Assembly: GCF_003610465.1 (NCBI RefSeq)
Contig: NZ_RAQI01000002.1
Location: forward strand, 1-64,000
Reading direction: 5' to 3'
Length of the DNA: 64,000 nt
DNA from: Xenorhabdus ehlersii
Lineage (GTDB): Bacteria; Pseudomonadota; Gammaproteobacteria; Enterobacterales; Enterobacteriaceae
Shown here: positions 26,372 to 37,200 of the stretch, piece after piece
How the letters are laid out: every line of letters starts with the position of its first letter
Position numbering within the stretch: position 1 is the first letter of the stretch
Notes under the pieces: generated by a model
Told to the model about the DNA's origin: nothing
What the model saw: only the letters and a program-made list of their open reading frames with translations
Databases searched by the model: none
Made by a program: the position numbers and the translations under genes

Positions 26372-29305
26372 TTAGTCTTTTTTGTCAGCATAAGGGCGAA
26401 TATATTTCATAATGCACTCAAGTTTTTCACAAGTTTCCTGCCATTCTCTTTCTGGCCTTGAATCTCTGACCAATCCGGCACCGGCCTGGAGCCAACAGCG
26501 TTCTTTATGCTGGTAGAGAGAGCGTAATACCAGCGCGGCATCCAGTTTACCTGTGCTATCCAAGAGCATGACACAACCACTATAAAGCCGACGAGGTTCA
26601 TCTTCATATCGAGAAATAGCTTGTAAAGCAGGTTTTTTCGGTATCCCTGAAGCGGTGACTGCCGGGAATAAGGCAATGAATGCATCCCAGCGATTTTTGT
26701 CTGTTTGTAGTAACCCTTTGACTCGTGATGCCAAATGTTGTACCGAACCACGTTCACGAATAGCCATAAATTCTGATACACAAAGCGTTTCTGGCTGACA
26801 AATCGGCGCTAATTCTTCTAATGCAAGTTTGACCGAAACAGCGTGTTCGGAAATTTCTTTCGGATCAGAAAGTAAATCGGCTCGCAATTTCTGATCTTGC
26901 TGCTTGTCATGTGTCAATGCTCTGGTGCCAGCCAACGGTTGGGTATTAACCCAACCCGAACCCTCGGCCTCAACGACGGTTTCTGGACTGAAACCGTAAG
27001 CAGAGAAATCTCCATCACGTAAGAAGAAAGAGCGGGCAGGTGTGTTAGCCTGACGGCCCAGCCAGTAACTGTGTGTAATATCAATATTTGAACCAAGATC
27101 AACCCGGCGTGACAGGATCACTTTTTGGTAGTGATCTGTGGCAATATCCTTAACCGCATTTGCAACGTTGTCTTGATAATTTTTTGCCGCGTCTGCTGTG
27201 TTGATAATTTCCATCTCTTTTGTGTATGGGAAAATCGGTGTGCCTAATTGATCAGCGCGCTTGACTTTCTCGCTCAATATGGATATTTGCGCTTCTTCCA
27301 GTGTTCGTATCAGAACCTGTCCTTGAGTTATGCGTAATTCATGCTGTGGAATAGTAATTTTTATTAACGCTTCATTTTGTTGTTCTAATGATATCCCATA
27401 CGTCATATGGGAAAATTCAAATAATGTTTTGCCATAAGCACGCCAGTCTTTAATCGGAACAGCGTTGAGTACTTGCTCAAGTTTTTGGCTGAGTGTATTG
27501 ATATCGTATGGATGATGATGACCTTGTGAATCAATCAATTGTCCCGATGCATCTGCACTTATGGTTGCGGCGCAGCCTATTCCCAATGACCATTCACCTT
27601 TTATTTCATAGAGCGTACAAGGTTGTGCATCATTATCAGCAAGCAAGTGGGTAACCAGATCTAACGGATTGCTGGTAATCGCAATCGTCTGTTCACGATA
27701 TTGCTGCATGAGGCTGTTATTTTCTGCCTGGGCCATTTGTACTAACTGGCGTTTGTTGATTTTTCCTACCGCGGTTAATGGCCAATACGCCACAAATAAC
27801 CATTGGTCAGGGATTTTATGACGCTGAACACCTTCTTGATGCAAGAATGCTTGCATTTGTGCAGGATCGGGTTGGTTGATGCTCTTTGGCAGGCAAGCGC
27901 AAATGCGTTCACCCAGTAATTCGTCCGGGACAGCGATCACAACGGCGTCATCAATATCTGGATGTTGCAGTAATAATGTTTCAACTTCTAGCGTTGAAAT
28001 TTTTTCACCGCTGCGGTTAATCTGCTCTTTAATCCGTCCTTCAACGATCAGGTTGCCATCTGGTCTGATGCGAACCAAATCGCCTGTGCGGTAGAATCCA
28101 TCCGTGGTGAAAGCGACGGTATTGTGCTGTTCAGCACGGTAATATCCTGTAATGGTGTAAGGACCTCGTGTAATCAGTTCACCTACTTCACCAGATGCAA
28201 CAGGTTGCAAATTGATATCAACAAGTTTGATCTCATCCTCTTCTGACAATGGGCGCCCTTGGGTATTAATGATAACGTCATAAGGGTCGTCTAGTCGGGT
28301 ATAGCAAAGTAATCCTTCCGCTGTACCAAATACTTGCTGCAAAGGACCAAGACGTGCCATGACCTGCTCTGCCAGTTCCGGTGTGAGCCGGCCACCACCG
28401 ACTTGTAAGCAGCGCAGGGATGAAAGGTCGCTTTGTTCCCAGTCACGAGCTTGTTCCCAGAGCCGTGCAAGAGCCGGTACTAATGCTAAATGTGTCACTT
28501 TATGCTGCTCGATCAATGGCATGGCTTCATCACAACTAGCTGTATCACTGAGGAGTACACATCCTCCCTGAGAAAGGGTGCCAAGAATCCCGGGGCTGCC
28601 TAAAGTAAAGTTATGTGCAACAGGCAATACCGCTAAATAGACGCTTTCAGTATTTACTGAGCACAGACGGGCGGAGAGCACAAAATCATAGGCATAGGCA
28701 TCGTGAGTACGCGGAATTAATTTTGGTGTGCCTGTCGTTCCGCCGGAAAGCAAAAGTACGGCAATATCGCCATAACCTGGACCAGAAATATTGAGCGGTT
28801 CCTCCTCAATGGAGGCGAATGGGATAAATTCTTCTGCCTCTCCGTCCACAATAATATGTTTAAGTTCGTCACAAGATGCTGCAATTTCCCGCGCCATTTT
28901 TCGATAGTCAAAACCGTGGATACAATCAGGAATAATATAAGCCACCGGACGTGCAATCTGGCAAAGCGCATGAACATCATGTGCCCGTTGGGTAGGCATT
29001 AATAATACTGGATGAGCCCCTAGCCTAAACAAGGCAAAACAGGTGACAACAAAGGAGATACGGTTAGGTAGCTGTACCATAACGTTATCACCACGGCGTA
29101 TTCCACGATGATACAATCCGCTCGCTAGCCTTTCCGCTGATTGATGGAGTTCATGGTAAGTTAGCCGCTGCTCTTGATAAATCAACGCAGTTTTATCTCC
29201 CCAGATACTGGACCATCCGGCAAGTTGCTGATCCAGGGTTTTGCCATTCCAAAGATAGTTTGGCGTCATAGTAAGTGTTTTCTCTGGGATAGAAAAAGGT
29301 GCCAT
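26372..29305 (-). CDS. Fused salicyl-AMP ligase / salicylate synthase (YbtE + YbtS/Irp9 in one polypeptide)
   Basis: This protein supplies and activates the siderophore starter. The N-terminal ~540 residues are an aryl-adenylating enzyme like YbtE: P-loop-like SGGTTGTPKLIP near residue 182, then FGTAEGLLCYTRLDD, YRTGDLV and GRIKEQINR. The C-terminal ~400 residues are a chorismate-utilising salicylate synthase like YbtS/Irp9, with LFPAVTASGIPKKP near residue 876, RRLYSGCV, and the family C-terminal motif QAGAGLVRDSRPEREW. The 977 residues roughly equal the two separate proteins (about 525 + 434), so neither half appears truncated. The chosen ATG overlaps the upstream thioesterase stop (TAATG) and has AGGAG 8 bases before it; an earlier in-frame start lies inside the thioesterase gene. 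It is the last gene of the operon. Salicylate would be made from chorismate and loaded onto the ArCP of the HMWP2-like protein. Confidence 0.93.
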   Translation of the reverse strand: MAPFSIPEKTLTMTPNYLWNGKTLDQQLAGWSSIWGDKTALIYQEQRLTYHELHQSAERLASGLYHRGIRRGDNVMVQLPNRISFVVTCFALFRLGAHPVLLMPTQRAHDVHALCQIARPVAYIIPDCIHGFDYRKMAREIAASCDELKHIIVDGEAEEFIPFASIEEEPLNISGPGYGDIAVLLLSGGTTGTPKLIPRTHDAYAYDFVLSARLCSVNTESVYLAVLPVAHNFTLGSPGILGTLSQGGCVLLSDTASCDEAMPLIEQHKVTHLALVPALARLWEQARDWEQSDLSSLRCLQVGGGRLTPELAEQVMARLGPLQQVFGTAEGLLCYTRLDDPYDVIINTQGRPLSEEDEIKLVDINLQPVASGEVGELITRGPYTITGYYRAEQHNTVAFTTDGFYRTGDLVRIRPDGNLIVEGRIKEQINRSGEKISTLEVETLLLQHPDIDDAVVIAVPDELLGERICACLPKSINQPDPAQMQAFLHQEGVQRHKIPDQWLFVAYWPLTAVGKINKRQLVQMAQAENNSLMQQYREQTIAITSNPLDLVTHLLADNDAQPCTLYEIKGEWSLGIGCAATISADASGQLIDSQGHHHPYDINTLSQKLEQVLNAVPIKDWRAYGKTLFEFSHMTYGISLEQQNEALIKITIPQHELRITQGQVLIRTLEEAQISILSEKVKRADQLGTPIFPYTKEMEIINTADAAKNYQDNVANAVKDIATDHYQKVILSRRVDLGSNIDITHSYWLGRQANTPARSFFLRDGDFSAYGFSPETVVEAEGSGWVNTQPLAGTRALTHDKQQDQKLRADLLSDPKEISEHAVSVKLALEELAPICQPETLCVSEFMAIRERGSVQHLASRVKGLLQTDKNRWDAFIALFPAVTASGIPKKPALQAISRYEDEPRRLYSGCVMLLDSTGKLDAALVLRSLYQHKERCWLQAGAGLVRDSRPEREWQETCEKLECIMKYIRPYADKKD

Positions 29306-30108
29306 TATGCGAACTCCTTTGAATAAACATATTGCATAAATTGGGTAACGTGACGAATAAAATTCTGTGGTTTTTGTGTAATGTAAAAATGATCGCCGGT
29401 AATCTCTTGGCAGCAATAAGCAAGATTTTGCTTATCACTTGCAAGCCAATGATGCCATTGCTGAACTTCCAGAGCGGAAGCCTCTTTGTCTGCGTTGCCA
29501 TAAAGCAACAATGTGGGTGTTTGTAGTTTTACTGAATCAGGCTGAATAGCGTGGTAATAGTGCTCTGTAGCAAAAAAATCGGCCCGTAACATGGGTAAAA
29601 ACAGTGCAAGTAGTTCAGGATCTTCTTGTAAAATCGGGCTGCAACCACCGATATCAATCAGTTGTTCAATGAATTCATGATCAGGCAATCCACTCAGTTG
29701 GCGGTGGGATTGAAGGTGGGGGGCATGACATCCCGAAAGTACTAGTGCCTTGGGGGCACAGTTATGTTGTTCAAGGTGTCGGCAGGTTTCAAAAGCGACC
29801 TGAGCTCCCATACTGTGGCCGGCCAGTATCAGGTTTTCTCTCTGTGCGGGAGTCAATGATCTGATCACATCAGCGAGTGACTGAGCCAATGGCGTAATGC
29901 TGGTAACAGCATGTTCATTCATACGGCTGTCCCGTCCGGGGTAAATCACCAGGGAAACGGCAATACCTGAATCTTCCAATGTGGACCAGTTCCGAAATGC
30001 ACTGGTACTGCCCCCGGCAAAGGGGCAGATTAGCAGCGTATATTTAGGTTTGCTGTGAGTCGTCAAGCATGGACGAATCATCGGATGTACAGGAAGTTCC
30101 CACGTCAT
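29305..30108 (-). CDS. ybtT: Type II thioesterase of the siderophore pathway (YbtT/Irp4-like)
   Basis: This alpha/beta-hydrolase editing thioesterase removes wrong or stalled acyl groups from carrier proteins. Visible landmarks are CPFAGGSTSAF near the N-terminus, the nucleophile elbow AGHSMGA, and a late GDHFYI with the catalytic His. The ATG at 30108 gives 267 aa, the length I recall for YbtT. It has AAGGA at proper spacing and overlaps the reductase stop (TGATG). An ATG six bases earlier is in frame but sits too close to the same Shine-Dalgarno. The 3' end overlaps the next gene by one base, so translation is coupled. Confidence 0.92.
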   Translation of the reverse strand: MTWELPVHPMIRPCLTTHSKPKYTLLICPFAGGSTSAFRNWSTLEDSGIAVSLVIYPGRDSRMNEHAVTSITPLAQSLADVIRSLTPAQRENLILAGHSMGAQVAFETCRHLEQHNCAPKALVLSGCHAPHLQSHRQLSGLPDHEFIEQLIDIGGCSPILQEDPELLALFLPMLRADFFATEHYYHAIQPDSVKLQTPTLLLYGNADKEASALEVQQWHHWLASDKQNLAYCCQEITGDHFYITQKPQNFIRHVTQFMQYVYSKEFA

Positions 30109-31205
30109 CAGCATACTTCCTTGGTTAGCATCAATTGAGCTGGATCAATCCAGACTGGGGATTGTAAATCCTGAGTAACAGGCTCTCCCATCATACGTAA
30201 AATTTGTTGCCACAAGCCTGCCAGCCGCAATTGGTAGTCGTAGCTAAAAGCAGGGGGGCAAAGTGCGCCATTCAATACCGAACTCAAGGTATTTAGTAGC
30301 AATGCCACACCTTCGGCACCATCACATTCAAATGCTGTCATCCAGTTTTGAGTTGCCGGACAAAGAACATGTGATGTTGCCTGATGCAGATAAGCGCCTT
30401 CCGGCTGGCCAGCATTCAGGTAAAGGCTTTGTTCATTATTTAGATGATCTGGCGCATGAAGAACCGGTGTCCAGATAACCGGTCCATAGCTGGCTTCCTG
30501 CGTAAGATAACCGGCCGGCCAGATCAGCGTCATTTTATGCATAACCAGGTTATGCATATCGGGATCTCTGGGGTCCAGATAGGATTGAATGTCTAACGTT
30601 ATTGTTGTTCCCGCAAAGCTGAGTTCAAAGCAATGAAATGCGCTACTCCGCTGGTCCACATAGGTTATCTCAATCTGTTCCGGGCAATGACAGGCCTGTA
30701 ACAACAGATCAAGTGCGGAAAAGAGCAATTGGCGGCTGGTTGTCAGATAGCCACTTACTGGACGTTGTTGTGATAATTTATTGATTTGATGAGCTGCATG
30801 TAACCAACTTCTGCCAGCATGGCATTGGCTGTAAAAGCTGTTTACCCAAAACATAACGTTATGCTTGTTAGCTGTTGACTGGTGTCTTTTGATCGCTTCT
30901 GCATCAAGAGGGTGCTCCTGAATGACAGAAATACCACGTGCCAATAATGCTTGGGTTAATTGGTCGCCTTTGCCACCAATTACTTCTGCACGTATGACCA
31001 CACAGGCAATATCGATATCATCCGGCAATTCATCCAGTGAGCGGAATAGGGGCACATTGAAATCGCGGGCAAGCTGCTGTGAACGAGGGCTTCCTTGCGC
31101 TAAGATCCCGACCAGTTCCAGATCTGACTGAGACTGTAGAAACGCATTAAGATACAGTTCGCCAAATTTCGAACCGACAATCAGAACCCGCCGTGGCTTT
31201 ATCAT
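30108..31205 (-). CDS. ybtU: Thiazolinyl imide reductase (YbtU/Irp3-like)
   Basis: This 365-aa NAD(P)H-dependent oxidoreductase is expected to reduce the second, PCP-bound thiazoline to a thiazolidine. It opens with a Rossmann motif typical of the Irp3/PchG family (RRVLIVGSKFGELYLNAF), followed by QGSPRSQQLA and VIQEHPLDAE, and its length matches Irp3 (about 366). The ATG overlaps the stop of the HMWP1-like gene by 4 bases. Its presence predicts that the product keeps the thiazoline-thiazolidine core of yersiniabactin. Confidence 0.93.
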   Translation of the reverse strand: MIKPRRVLIVGSKFGELYLNAFLQSQSDLELVGILAQGSPRSQQLARDFNVPLFRSLDELPDDIDIACVVIRAEVIGGKGDQLTQALLARGISVIQEHPLDAEAIKRHQSTANKHNVMFWVNSFYSQCHAGRSWLHAAHQINKLSQQRPVSGYLTTSRQLLFSALDLLLQACHCPEQIEITYVDQRSSAFHCFELSFAGTTITLDIQSYLDPRDPDMHNLVMHKMTLIWPAGYLTQEASYGPVIWTPVLHAPDHLNNEQSLYLNAGQPEGAYLHQATSHVLCPATQNWMTAFECDGAEGVALLLNTLSSVLNGALCPPAFSYDYQLRLAGLWQQILRMMGEPVTQDLQSPVWIDPAQLMLTKEVC

Positions 31206-34200
31206 ATGTTCTCCTTAACAGGCTTAACAGTTGGGACTGAACTCAGGATGTTTTTCAGACACGCAACCAGAGAGCCGACATATTTGTGTTGGAATAGGCT
31301 GTAATGATCACCATCAAGTTGTGTCACATTGACTGGCCCAAAAGCCTGCCAACCAAGATCAGTTGAGGTGATTGTTGTTGGATCAAGGTAATCCATAAAA
31401 TCAGGCAATGCCTGCCTTGCCCGGATAAGGCAGAAAGGTTGTGAAGTCTGTGGTGGACAATAGTCAAGCAATGCCCGCAGATTATGCTGCCATACGGCAT
31501 AAAGCTCAGTCAGTGAGCTATCAATCTGTGCAGATTGCGGTAAGGCTTTGTGTAGCGCTTGCAGGAAGGTTTCAGTGTTTGCTGCGATAACACTGTTATC
31601 CAGTTCCAGCCCAGGGAATTGTCCCTGTAAATCGAGCAGGAAATGACGATGACAGAATGCATTATCCAGCGTCAGATCCGTGCGCACATTCGGCGCGAAA
31701 CTATCAATCAGGATGCAATGGGAAACATTTTCACCGGCAGCGCGTAATTGATGAGCCATTTCATAGGCTACTAATCCGCCAAAAGACCAGCCTGCCAGCG
31801 CGTAAGGTCCTTTAGGTTGGAAGTTGCGGATTTGGCCGATGTAATCAGCAGCCAGCTCACCGACAGAAGGTTTGTCGGTGTTCATGCTCTCTGGCGAAAA
31901 TGCCAGGCCAATCATGCGTTGGACACCCCAATTGGCTGCTAAATGACGATATCCCAACAGATGCCCACCAATTGGATGGACGATAAACAAGGCTGATTGT
32001 TCTAAGGTAGATTGTTCTAAGGTAAATTGTTCTAAGGTAGATTGTTTTAAAGTAGATTGTTCAATGTTTCCCTTGTTCAGTATCACGCTTTGGTAAGCAT
32101 TTTCTGGTTGATGCTCAATAAATTCTGCCAATGAATGTACGGTATCGTAAGCCTGCAACAGGCTGAGTGGGTATTGGCGATTAAATGTCTGATTGATTTG
32201 CACCATTAATCGCACCGCTGCCAGAGAATCCCCACCAAGGGTAAAGAAACTCTCATGCACGTTAATATTTTGTTGCTCTAGTACTGATTCCCAAAGGTTT
32301 AGTACTGTTTGTCCTGTCGCGCTGAGAGTCACCGATGGTATTGCATCACCTTCTGGCGCTTTTTCAACCAGAGTAATCAATGTACGTTTGTCGATTTTAC
32401 CGTTGTCAGATACGGGTATTGTATCGAGAATAATAAATCGCTGTGGGCACATCCAAACTGGCAAGGTTTGCTGCAACCAATGAGGTAATATCGGTAACAG
32501 TTCGGTAGATACTGGCGCAGTATCGGTCAAACGTAAGCCTGCGACGAGTTGCAATGCACCGTTTGACGTTGTATGTGCAAATACTATCGCTTGTTGTATA
32601 TCAGGGTGTTCACATAAGCGATGCTCGATTTCCCCCAGTTCAATCCGGTAGCCACGAATTTTAATCTGGTGATCATTGCGCCCCAAAAATTCAATATTAC
32701 CGTCTGGGCGCCAGCGACCTAAATCACCTGTGCGGTAAAGCCGCTCACCTGTTTGGGGATGGATGATAAATGCTTGTTCCGTTTTTTCTGCATCAGCCCA
32801 ATAACCTAATGCGAGTCCTTGTCCGCCAATATAAAGCTCGCCAGTTACCCAGACCGGACAAGGTGACAGTGCTGAATTAAGCACATAGAAAGCCTGATTA
32901 GCCAAGGGCTTGCCATAGGGAATGCTGCGCCAATTAGGATCGACGTGGGCGATAGGATAAGCAATAGACCATATTGATGCTTCAGTTGCGCCACCCAAAC
33001 TGAGCAGGTTAAGCACAGGGTGAAGGGCATACAATTTTGTTGGCAAATGGGGTGGTATCCAATCACCACTCATCAATACCCAGCGCAGGCTATTCAGGGA
33101 ATGAGGATAACTGCGAGCATACTCTTCAAGCAGTTGCACAAATGCAGGTACGGAGTTCCAAACAGTAACCGATTCTTGTTGTAACCATGTCAGTAGTTTG
33201 TCAGGCTGCCGAGTGTCACCAGGAGCAGGAATAACCAGTTTTGCCCCACCGCTCAACGTGCCGAAGAGGTCATAAACGGAAAGATCGAATGTTAACTCTG
33301 ATATTGCCAGCACGCTATCGTGCTCATTGAGTGCAATGCGTTGGTTAATATCCAGAATAGTGTTGGCTGCGCTCTGATGGTCTATCATTACGCCTTTTGG
33401 TTTTCCGGTGGAGCCGGAGGTGAAGATAACATAGGCTAAATCTTCTGGGCGTACAGATAAATGTTGCTCTTCGGTTACGGGTAAGTTATTAAGCAATGTC
33501 TCATCCAGAGAGATGAGGTGTACATGTTCAGGCCAACTCATCTGTTGAGCAAACTTAGGTTGCGTCAGTACGGTATTCACTTCTCCTGATGCCAATAGCT
33601 GATGGATCCGCTGTTGCGGATAACTGGCATCAATAGGCAGATAAGCCCGTCCTGCTAATAAAATCGCAATAACTGCGACAACCTGTTCCCAGCCTTTTTC
33701 CATTACCACACCAATCAGGGATGAAGCCTGATTTTCCTGTGCTTGCAGATGAGCCGCCAGCGTCAGGCTTTGTGACCATAAAGTGCGATAGTCGATCTGA
33801 CGAGAGGTATCGACCACAGCGGTACGTTGGGGATAACGATTGACTGATTGTTCAATTAGTGAGCAAAGGGTGTGTGATGGAAAAACGTTTTTTGTCGCAT
33901 TACTGTTCTGGCATAAAGCGCGATCATTTGTTGGCAGCCAGTCAGGAAGCGGAGTGCTCCATTGGTAATTCGGTTCGAGCACAGCAACAACACAAGCTTG
34001 ATAATGGGCAAACATGTTTTCTGCAACTTGGGGTTGGAACAGTTGTGGCAAGATCGCCCATTGTATGGTGACACCACCTTCTGCGCCGGAAATTAACATA
34101 CAGTCGAGATAAACATGGGGAGTTTGCGCACCAAAGAGATTGAGTGTTCCCAACCCTGATGGCCCTTTGCCTGCTGTACCGGTTGTATCGTTGAATACAA

Positions 34201-37200
34201 TCGGCATACCGGCGTTTAGGTTGTGGCGGTGTTGATTTTTCTCCCTGAGTACCAATTGTCCGTCAAACAGCGCATGTTGAAGATCGGCCAGCCATTGCCG
34301 TTGTATCCGGCTTATAGCATCACTGAAACCGGTGATATTGCGTAGATCCACTTCCAGCAAGGATGTGGTAGACAGATTGCCGACTAATATATCGCAATAT
34401 TGTGGCATTAACAGGCGGTTACCATGCAGAACATTGATTGTAAAATGCTCGTTGTTGCTCCACACAGATAAAACTTGGGCAAATAGGGTTAGCATCACTT
34501 GTGAAGGCGATACTCGGTATTCTGCTGCACGCTGTTGTAAACGCTGCCATTGTTGTGGGCTGATATATCCGGTCAGGCACTGTTGATCGAGTTGCTGTGA
34601 CTGGTGATCTTGCAGTGGTAACACCGGAGCATCAGGCAACGAAGGTAAGCGATCAAGCCAGTATTGCCGGCTTTGTTGCCAGGCTTCTCCCGTTTTCTCA
34701 TTCTCCAGTGCCTGAATATAGTCGCCAATGGTTGCTGCCGGTGGCTCTGGTTGCCAGCTAGGTTCCTGATACCAATGGTGTAAATCGCGCAAGATTAACG
34801 TCAGACTCTTACCATCCGCGACTAACAGGTCGATAGTTAAATGCAATAAATGCGCCCGATCATCGGTATGGTACAGGGTTAAATCAAACAGCGGCCAGTT
34901 ATCGCTGGGAACGCCTTGAGTACGTAGCGTGTCGCGGGCATGATTCAGTTGTACTTCGCGTTCATTTGACATCATGTCACGACAATCAATGATTGTTGGT
35001 GTATAGCAGGGAACCTCCGGCAAAATATGATATTGCCCATCCTTCATATAACCGCGTAATTGCGCATGATGATTTATTACACGGTTCCAGGCGGCGGTAA
35101 AACGAGGCAGATCAAGCCCATTGATAGCCAGTTCAGCATAGAAATGAGCGATACCGTTACCAAATTGGAACAGTTGGCTTTCTCCCAACCAATAAGCGTA
35201 TTGCAGCGCAGTAAGTGGCAAAATTTGCTCGGATGCCGGTTCAGTTTGATGCGGTATCGCAAGTGTCGTTGAACTGGTCTCGGCGACCCGCAGAGTACGG
35301 CAAAATTCACTCAACTTAGGGTGTTCGAAGAGCTGTTGCAGATTTGCTTGTTCGTAACCTTGGCGACGTAGTTGCACCACCATTCGGGTGGCAATCAGGC
35401 TGTCACCGCCACTTTGGAAAAAGTCACTGTGACGCTGTATTGACTGAGGCAGCAGTGAACTCCAGAGAGCAATGACTTGTTGTTCAATATCATGAAATTG
35501 ATCATTTTCTGTTTCTGGTTGCTCAGTTTCCGTGATTAACGGTTGTGCTATGTTCTCTTTCGCTGTCGCTATCAACGGTAATTGCTCTTGCTGTTGAATA
35601 TGCAATGAGTAAGGCAAGGTGGAAAATTGTGCTGCTATTTCACTGATATTAAGCCGCGCTTGTTGTTCAGCCCGTGCCAGGATCAGTTGTTGATGCAGTT
35701 CTGGCCCGTTTTGTCCCGGCCATTCCAATGAAACCCGATAACCGGATTGCGTCAGGCACTTCCGCCAGTCCGCAAGTTCCATCAATGCACTATTACTGTC
35801 ACCGCGATCATCAACCCAGGCGTTAATACCTTCAATAAATCCGACGCTGGCGAGTTGCATGGCACTTTCGCGTTTGGTTGATTCAATAATCAGCAACCAT
35901 CCCCCGGTTTTCAGTAACCGAGACAGGCGTCGCAGGGTATTTTTCAGATGGATTGCATCATGTAATACGTTAACTGCCATAATCAGGTCATAACCGGATT
36001 CTGGGTGCTGGCTAAAATCAATACGCTGGTTAATATCGAACAGGGCAAATTTTACGGTTTCGTCGTAGTGACTGAGTAACTGGCGTGCATCATCCAGGAA
36101 TAGCGGTGAAACATCAGTAAAGTGGTAGCTTTGAATGGCCTGTGCATTGTGTGCCAGTACCTTCTGTGAGGTTGCTCCGGTTCCTGCACCAACTTCCAGT
36201 ACAGCGAAATGTTCGGATGTCTGGCTCAATTGCCGAACAATTTCAGCAGCAGCCTGGTTCAGGCAACGTAATGCGGGATTCTCACTGTAGAGGCTGGCTG
36301 TGATTTGTTTATCGGCGAACAGCAGTTCCAATGCATTGCCACGTCCGGCAAGCAGGGTGTTATGTTGTTCGATACAGGTTGTGACATAACGACTGATGGT
36401 TTGACACCACACTGCATTATCCAGTTTTGCTGTAGGGGCCGGAACATGATTAAGCGGTTGCAGACAGCGGTATCCGTCAGCGGTTTTTTCAATAAATCCC
36501 TGGTTATTGAATAAGGTCAGCCATTGGGTAAGCAGGCGTTGATACTGTGGTGCCAGTTGTAAGCGTTGTTCAATCTCTTCACGAGAGTGATATTGTTGTA
36601 CAGCAGTGAATAAGTTATGGCGCAGTAAAGTCTGGCTCAGGCCAAATAATGCCTGTTGCTCAATATGTTGCCAAGAGCGCTCAAACACTTGTTGTTCTGC
36701 CAAGGTCGGTAGCGGTAAGGTATCAGTGTTGATAACTCGTGGTTCTGGCAGTGATAATGACAAATTATCTTCTGCAACCAACCATAGGTTGTAACCTTGA
36801 GTATCGTCCTGACGTGGCTGAATTTCTGCCAGCCGTATTTCAGGCTTAGCACGCAGATATTGTTCGGCTTGATGTAATTCAGGGTGTTGCGGCCAGAAAT
36901 CATAACGCATGTAAGTAGTCGGCGGCGTATGAAGGTCATAATACTCCATACGTTCAGGCTGGTGGCAAATTTGCATTAACAACGCGTTATAAGCGGCAAA
37001 CAGTGACTCAATGACACCTGCCTCTAGCACATCATTCATGCAATACCAGTTGAACAGCAGATCACCATCGACTTCCATAACCTGATGATCTAACCAGACT
37101 TGCGGCGTCTGGCTCAGAACAAAGACCGGATCGCCCAGTAATTGGGTGATGGATTGTTTGATAGCAACACCTTCTTGTGTCATCCCTAACATACTGGTGA

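Noticed and set aside
29306..29416. Upstream extension of the fused salicylate protein
   Set aside because: It would overlap the thioesterase gene by over 100 bases, has no homology to YbtE, and the TAATG overlap with AGGAG supports the later start.
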